A stretch of 32,709 nt of DNA, from positions 1 to 32,709 of the forward strand of contig JBHOQX010000134.1 of NCBI GenBank assembly GCA_042408595.1, read 5' to 3'. Positions 29,695 to 32,709 of this stretch are shown here, piece by piece (position 1 is the first letter of the stretch; every line of letters starts with the position of its first letter). The notes under the pieces were generated by a model. It saw only the letters and a list, made by a program, of their open reading frames with translations, ran no database searches and had not been told where the DNA came from. Position numbers and translations under genes: made by a program. This stretch comes from JBHOQX01 sp042408595 (GTDB taxonomy: Bacteria > Chloroflexota > Chloroflexia > Chloroflexales > Roseiflexaceae).

Positions 29695-30432
29695 TCACTC
29701 CCCGCGCTGTGTGGGCGGCGACGCCGGGTCACCCGGCCCGGCCCAGGCTGACCCCGCGCGCATCGTTTCCAGCAGCCGCTGGCAGCCGCTGGCGGTCAAT
29801 TCGCGGGTGAGGCGCTCGGCGGCGGCGGCGTCGCGGGCCTCGATCGCCGCCAGGATGCCGCGGTTGTAGACGATCGACTCGTGCTGGCGGCCGGGGATGC
29901 TGTTGATCAGAAAGCGCAGCCGTAGCATCTCGCGGCCGAGTGCGCCGAGCAACTGCTGCAGGCGGGCGTTCTGGCTCAGCCAGCAGACCGTCTCATGGTA
30001 GGCGATATCGGCGTTATAGTAGGCCTCGACATCGCCGCGCGCGAGGGCCGCCTCCATCTCGGCCAGTGCGTGGCGCAGCGGGGCGAGCTGCGGCTCCCGC
30101 CAGCGCTCGGCGGCCAGGCGCGCCGCCAGGCCCTGCAAGGCCATGCGGCACTCGAAGGCCTCCTGGATGTCGTGCGGATCGAGCGGCTTGACGATCGCGC
30201 CGCGCCGTTCGACCAGCAGCACCAGCCCGTCGTTCGCCAGCAGGCGCAGCCCCTCGCGCACCGGCGAGCGGCTGATACCGAACGCCGCGGCCAGCCGGGT
30301 CTCGACCAGGCGCTCGCCCGGCTTGTAGCGCCCGGCGATGATCTGCCGGCCGAGCTGCTCGGCGAAGGCGCTCGCCAGCGCCGCGCCGCTGACGAAGCGC
30401 TCCGGCGTGTGCAGGTTGCTGGCGGCGGTCAT
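29695..30432 (-). CDS. GntR-family transcriptional regulator, FCD type
   Basis: DNA-binding regulator of the FadR/FCD subgroup. Residues about 20-75 form the winged helix: RQIIAGRYKPGERLVETRLAAAFGISRSPVREGLRLLANDGLV. The all-helical FCD ligand domain follows, with DIAYHETV carrying candidate metal ligands Asp and His. It has 245 residues from ATG 30432, five bases after the dehydrogenase stop, with GGAGGA overlapping that gene's end. The natural target is the shared promoter region at 31486-31547, where a palindrome is present, and the effector is probably the substrate of the neighbouring dehydrogenases. The last 20 residues are Pro/Gly-rich. Confidence 0.92.
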   Translation of the reverse strand: MTAASNLHTPERFVSGAALASAFAEQLGRQIIAGRYKPGERLVETRLAAAFGISRSPVREGLRLLANDGLVLLVERRGAIVKPLDPHDIQEAFECRMALQGLAARLAAERWREPQLAPLRHALAEMEAALARGDVEAYYNADIAYHETVCWLSQNARLQQLLGALGREMLRLRFLINSIPGRQHESIVYNRGILAAIEARDAAAAERLTRELTASGCQRLLETMRAGSAWAGPGDPASPPTQRGE

Positions 30433-30437
30433 GGCGG

Positions 30438-31469
30438 TCAATCCTCCGGGCGCAGCACGATCTTGACCCCCTGCCGCGCCTCGAAGCGGTCGAACGCGGC
30501 GCGCCAGTCGCGCAGCGGCAGCACGTCGCTGACGAGCGGGCGCGTCTGCACCGCGCCGGACTCGAGCAACGCCAGGGCGCGCGTCCAGGCGCTCGGCACG
30601 CTGGCGTTGCTGCCGGTCACCGCCAGCTCCTTGTAGCACACCTGGTCCAGATCCCAGGCCACCGGCTTGCCGAACAGGCCGATCTGGGCGTACTGGCCGG
30701 CCCGCCGCACGAGTTGGAGCAGCTGCAGCGCCGCAGGCCCGGCGCCGGAGCATTCGTACACGATATCTGCCCCCAGGCCGCCGGTCAGTTCGGCCACCGC
30801 CGCCGCCGCGTCGTCGCGCTGGATGTCGATCGCCCACTCCGCGCCAAGGTCGCGCGCCAGCTCCAGCCGCGCCGCGTCCGCGCTGGTGCCCAGCACGAGC
30901 ACCCGCGCTCCGGCGGCCCGCGCCACCTGAAGCGTCAGCAGGCCGATCGCGCCCGGCCCGGCCACCACCACCACGTCGCCGGGGGTGACGCGCGCCAGCT
31001 CCAGCGCGCCATGGACGACGCACGCCAGCGGCTCGGTCAGCGCCCCGGCGATGTCGTCCACCCCGTCCGGCAGCGGGTGGACGTTGCCCGCCGGCACGAC
31101 CAGGTAGCGGGTGAAGCCGCCGTTCACCGCCGAGCCGATCGAGCGCCGCTCCGGGCAGAGGTTGGGCCGGCCGGCGCGGCAGAAGCGGCAGGCGCCGCAG
31201 GTCGAAACATAGGTCTCGGTGGTGACGCGCAGGCCGGGGCGCAGGCCGGCCACGCCCTCGCCGAGCGCCGCGACCCGTCCGGCGACCTCGTGGCCCATGA
31301 CGACCGGCGGGCGGGTCCGAAACTCATCGTAATAGATATGGAGGTCGGTGCCGCAGATGCCGGCGGCCGCGACCTCGATCAGCACATGGCCGGGGGGCGG
31401 CGCGGGCTGTGGGACCTCGCGCAGCTCGACGTTCCCGACCCCGGGTGCGACCTTCATGAGTGCGAGCAT
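30438..31469 (-). CDS. Zinc-dependent medium-chain alcohol/sugar-polyol dehydrogenase
   Basis: MDR-family NAD(P)-dependent oxidation of a polyol, sugar or related alcohol. The 343-residue protein has the catalytic Zn ligands Cys in GICGTDLH and His/Glu in GHEVAG, the structural Zn set C-x2-C-x2-C-x7-C (CGACRFCRAGRPNLC), and the nucleotide-binding GPGAIGLL. Substrates such as sorbitol, galactitol, threonine or uronate-derived alcohols are all plausible. ATG 31469 has GGGAGG just upstream; an ATG 12 bases in is less likely. It heads an operon with gntR and a glycosyltransferase, and diverges from an SDR, which suggests inducible catabolism of one carbohydrate. Confidence 0.92.
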   Translation of the reverse strand: MLALMKVAPGVGNVELREVPQPAPPPGHVLIEVAAAGICGTDLHIYYDEFRTRPPVVMGHEVAGRVAALGEGVAGLRPGLRVTTETYVSTCGACRFCRAGRPNLCPERRSIGSAVNGGFTRYLVVPAGNVHPLPDGVDDIAGALTEPLACVVHGALELARVTPGDVVVVAGPGAIGLLTLQVARAAGARVLVLGTSADAARLELARDLGAEWAIDIQRDDAAAAVAELTGGLGADIVYECSGAGPAALQLLQLVRRAGQYAQIGLFGKPVAWDLDQVCYKELAVTGSNASVPSAWTRALALLESGAVQTRPLVSDVLPLRDWRAAFDRFEARQGVKIVLRPED

Positions 31470-31485
31470 CGGACCTCCCGACCGC

Positions 31486-31514
31486 TTGACGAAATAGTAT
31501 ACACAGTGTACAAT
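31486..31514 (+). promoter_or_regulatory. Plus-strand promoter for the SDR gene
   Basis: TTGACG (31486-31491), exactly 17 bases, TACAAT (31509-31514). Transcription would begin near 31521 and the leader is about 178 bases. The element overlaps the leftward promoter and its spacer contains the palindrome at 31498-31512. Confidence 0.7.
31498..31512. promoter_or_regulatory. Operator candidate for the GntR regulator
   Basis: TATACACAGTGTACA: a perfect TACAC/GTGTA dyad (31500-31510) around one base, extended by one mismatch. It covers the spacer and first bases of the -10 of the plus promoter, and the start site of the minus promoter. GntR FCD proteins bind such short GT..AC dyads. Binding here would block both directions. 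Confidence 0.55.
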
Positions 31515-31517
31515 ACG

Positions 31518-31547
31518 AGTATAGCGATCATTTCCTCAAACTGTCAA
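31518..31547 (-). promoter_or_regulatory. Minus-strand promoter for the adh-gntR-GT operon
   Basis: On the minus strand TTGACA (31547-31542), 18 bases, TATACT (31523-31518). Transcription would begin near 31511, inside the -10 of the opposite promoter, about 42 bases before the dehydrogenase ATG. The two promoters cannot be occupied together. Confidence 0.7.
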
Positions 31548-31593
31548 CTCGTGTCATGAACGCCGCAGCGCTATCGCCGCCTTTCGGGGCGCG

Positions 31594-31628
31594 CGCTCCG
31601 CTACCGCAACCGTCGCGAAGACGGAGCG
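31594..31628 (+). other. Hairpin in the SDR leader
   Basis: CGCTCCG (31594-31600) and CGGAGCG (31622-31628) form a perfect 7-bp stem around 21 bases in the long leader of the SDR gene. Function unknown; the rest of 31548-31698 shows no gene. Confidence 0.4.
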
Positions 31629-31698
31629 TTCCAGGCCTGAGGATCGCTGTACCCGCTGCGCCCGTGGTGGCTCATTCTTTCGTGTGCAGGAGCGGCGG

Positions 31699-32469
31699 AT
31701 GGCCGAACGGTTCGCCGGCAAAGTCGCCCTGGTGACCGGCGCAACCAGCGGGATCGGCGCGGCGATCGCCCGCCGGCTGGCCGCCGAGGGGGCGCGGGTA
31801 GCCTTCTGCGGCTTCGCCGAGGCGCCGGAGCGCCACGTCGCCGCGCTCGGCGGCCCCGACCGTGCGCGCCACTTCCCCGCCGACCTGCGCCGCCCCGCGG
31901 ACTGCCGCGCGTTGGTGGACGCCACGCTGGGCGTTTTTGGCCGGCTGGACGTGTTGGTCAACAACGCCGCCTCGGTGGCGCGCGGCACGCTTGAAACCAC
32001 CACAGTGGACGATTTCGATGCGCTGATCGCGTTGAACCTGCGCGCGCCCTTTCTGCTGGCCCAGCGCGCGCTCCCGGCCTTCAAGGCACAGTTCGCACGC
32101 GAGGGGACCGGCGGGGCGATCATCAACATCGGCTCGGTGAACGCCTATATCGGCGAGCCGAAGTTGCTGGTCTACTCGGCGAGCAAGGGCGGTTTGATGA
32201 CCCTCTCGCGCAACCTGGCGCGGGCGCTCGCGCCGTGGCGGGTGCGGGTGCACGTGCTGAACCTGGGCTGGGTGCGCACCGAGGGCGAGGAGGTCGTTCA
32301 GCGGCAGGAGGGGGCCCCGGCGGACTGGGCCGAGCGCGCCGGGGCGTCGTTGCCGCTCGGGCGGCTGCTCGCGCCGGAGGAGATCGCCGCGGCGGTCGCC
32401 TTCTACGCATCGGACGAAGCCGCCGCCTTCTCCGGCGCGGCGGTGGACCTGGACCAGGGGCCGGTCTGA
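31699..32469 (+). CDS. Short-chain dehydrogenase/reductase
   Basis: NAD(P)-dependent oxidoreductase of the classical SDR family. The 256-residue protein has the cofactor glycine motif TGATSGIG, VLVNNAA, the catalytic Ser in INIGSVNAY, the catalytic YSASK, and the C-terminal SGAAVDLDQG in place of the common DGG. The start ATG 31699 follows AGGAG by seven bases. It is transcribed away from the adh-gntR-GT operon by a promoter that overlaps theirs, so it is probably under the same GntR regulator and acts on a linked substrate. Substrate not identifiable. Confidence 0.92.
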   Translation: MAERFAGKVALVTGATSGIGAAIARRLAAEGARVAFCGFAEAPERHVAALGGPDRARHFPADLRRPADCRALVDATLGVFGRLDVLVNNAASVARGTLETTTVDDFDALIALNLRAPFLLAQRALPAFKAQFAREGTGGAIINIGSVNAYIGEPKLLVYSASKGGLMTLSRNLARALAPWRVRVHVLNLGWVRTEGEEVVQRQEGAPADWAERAGASLPLGRLLAPEEIAAAVAFYASDEAAAFSGAAVDLDQGPV

Positions 32470-32470
32470 G

Positions 32471-32499
32471 TTCACAATCCATAGCGCAGCGTGTACAAT
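32471..32499 (+). promoter_or_regulatory. Promoter candidate upstream of the element at the right end
   Basis: TTCACA (32471-32476), 17 bases, TACAAT (32494-32499). The -10 context GTGTACAATA is identical to that of the SDR promoter at 31506-31515. It would transcribe rightwards through 32500-32597, where a short GC-rich frame from ATG 32500 ends at TGA 32597, into the transposase-like gene. Confidence 0.45.
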
Positions 32500-32615
32500 A
32501 TGCTCGCAGAGGCGCTGGCCGCGCTCAACGCTGTGAAGCTGCCTGTAACGGGGAGTGTGGCGGACGCCGCCCATGCGCATCAAGTTAAGACTTGACAAGA
32601 AGGGATGACAAAAGG

Positions 32616-32666
32616 AAGCGCCTGTGCGAGGCTGGAAGTGCAACCACCAGTCAGGCACAGGAGCTT
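32616..32666 (+). promoter_or_regulatory. Inverted repeat covering the ribosome-binding site of the transposase-like gene
   Basis: AAGCGCCTGTGC (32616-32627) and GCACAGGAGCTT (32655-32666) pair at 11 of 12 positions around 27 bases. The right arm includes the AGGAG used by the ATG at 32671. Several IS elements use such a structure to stop translation of mRNA that enters from outside the element. Confidence 0.6.
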
Positions 32667-32670
32667 CCCG

Positions 32671-32709
32671 ATGACGACTATAGCAGAAGTAGCTGATGCC
32701 ATGCAGACG
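32671..32709 (+). CDS. N-terminal 13 codons of a probable transposase
   Basis: ATG 32671 has AGGAG eight bases upstream and reads MTTIAEVADAMQT to the window edge. Codons ATA, GCA, GAA, GTA, GCT and GAT contrast with the GC-ending codons of all neighbouring genes, indicating foreign DNA. From memory, IS4-type transposases of this phylum open in a similar way, but 13 residues are too few to be sure. Confidence 0.5.
   Translation, partial: MTTIAEVADAMQT

Larger units (their letters stand above)
32571..32709 (+). mobile_element. Left end of a probable insertion sequence
   Basis: From about 32571 the DNA changes from GC-rich to AT/purine-rich (AAGTTAAGACTTGACAAGA..GGGATGACAAAAGG) and leads into a gene with AT-rich third codon positions. 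This is a composition change typical of a mobile element boundary. The exact left end and its terminal repeat cannot be fixed because the element runs off the window. Confidence 0.5.

Noticed and set aside
1..32709. tRNA, rRNA, riboswitch or CRISPR array
   Set aside because: I looked for T-loop-like GTTCRANTC with matching acceptor stems and for regularly spaced repeats and found none that hold up. Covariance searches would be decisive but could not be run.

Overview
The window is a GC-rich, gene-dense bacterial chromosome segment with strong G/C bias at third codon positions. Gene content and protein style suggest a Chloroflexota (probably Chloroflexia) genome: a PstS lipoprotein with an Ala/Pro/Thr linker, ftsY beside a LysW-like zinc ribbon, an unusual EF-P, a short MshC-like CysRS, and many intergenic palindromes. 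This assignment is an inference from style; there is no rRNA or other marker. I see no tRNA, rRNA or CRISPR array.

Layout. 1-1750: tail of an unidentified gene, then a MATE exporter (+). 1751-1962: a degenerate palindromic repeat whose partner lies at 28249-28380 in inverted orientation. 1963-8965 (-): a phosphate block reading, in transcription order, an SBP_bac_11-type binding protein, a membrane/coiled-coil protein, pstS, pstC, pstA and two pstB genes. A three-copy TTAACA Pho-box candidate in 11-bp phase lies just upstream of pstS, over the stop codon of the preceding gene. A large hairpin and a second promoter separate pstS from pstCAB. No phoU, phoR or phoP is present.

9063-13407 (+): a polyprenyl-synthase-like protein with degraded Asp-rich motifs, a class I mannose-6-phosphate isomerase, and an alpha-amylase-family protein that appears to have lost its catalytic triad. 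13408-13561 holds a perfect-stem hairpin between convergent genes. 13562-24033 (-): nucleotide-sugar dehydrogenase, AcpS with an upstream-coupled FecR-like membrane protein, glutamine synthetase with an upstream DUF2442-like gene, a lipoprotein, the LysW-like protein, FtsY, an FmdB-like protein, pyrimidine-nucleoside phosphorylase and bifunctional NAD(P)HX epimerase/dehydratase. 24321-28190 (-): EF-P with its own promoter and terminator, the CysRS/MshC-like enzyme, and a SpoIIE-type phosphatase receptor that overlaps it.

28526-31469 (-): an alcohol dehydrogenase, GntR/FCD regulator and glycosyltransferase operon. It diverges from an SDR gene (31699-32469, +) across two overlapping face-to-face promoters with a palindromic operator candidate between them. 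The right end runs into the start of an AT-richer gene, probably an insertion-sequence transposase, whose ribosome-binding site is buried in an inverted repeat.

The most distinctive signals are the 11-bp-phased Pho box; in-frame insertion of repeat-like DNA into conserved coding sequences (a heptamer hairpin in the glycosyltransferase, a GC-rich block in the NAD(P)HX repair enzyme); enzymes with altered active sites (GH13-like, polyprenyl synthase, EF-P); the overlapping divergent promoter pair; and a recurrent TGnTATAAT promoter element.
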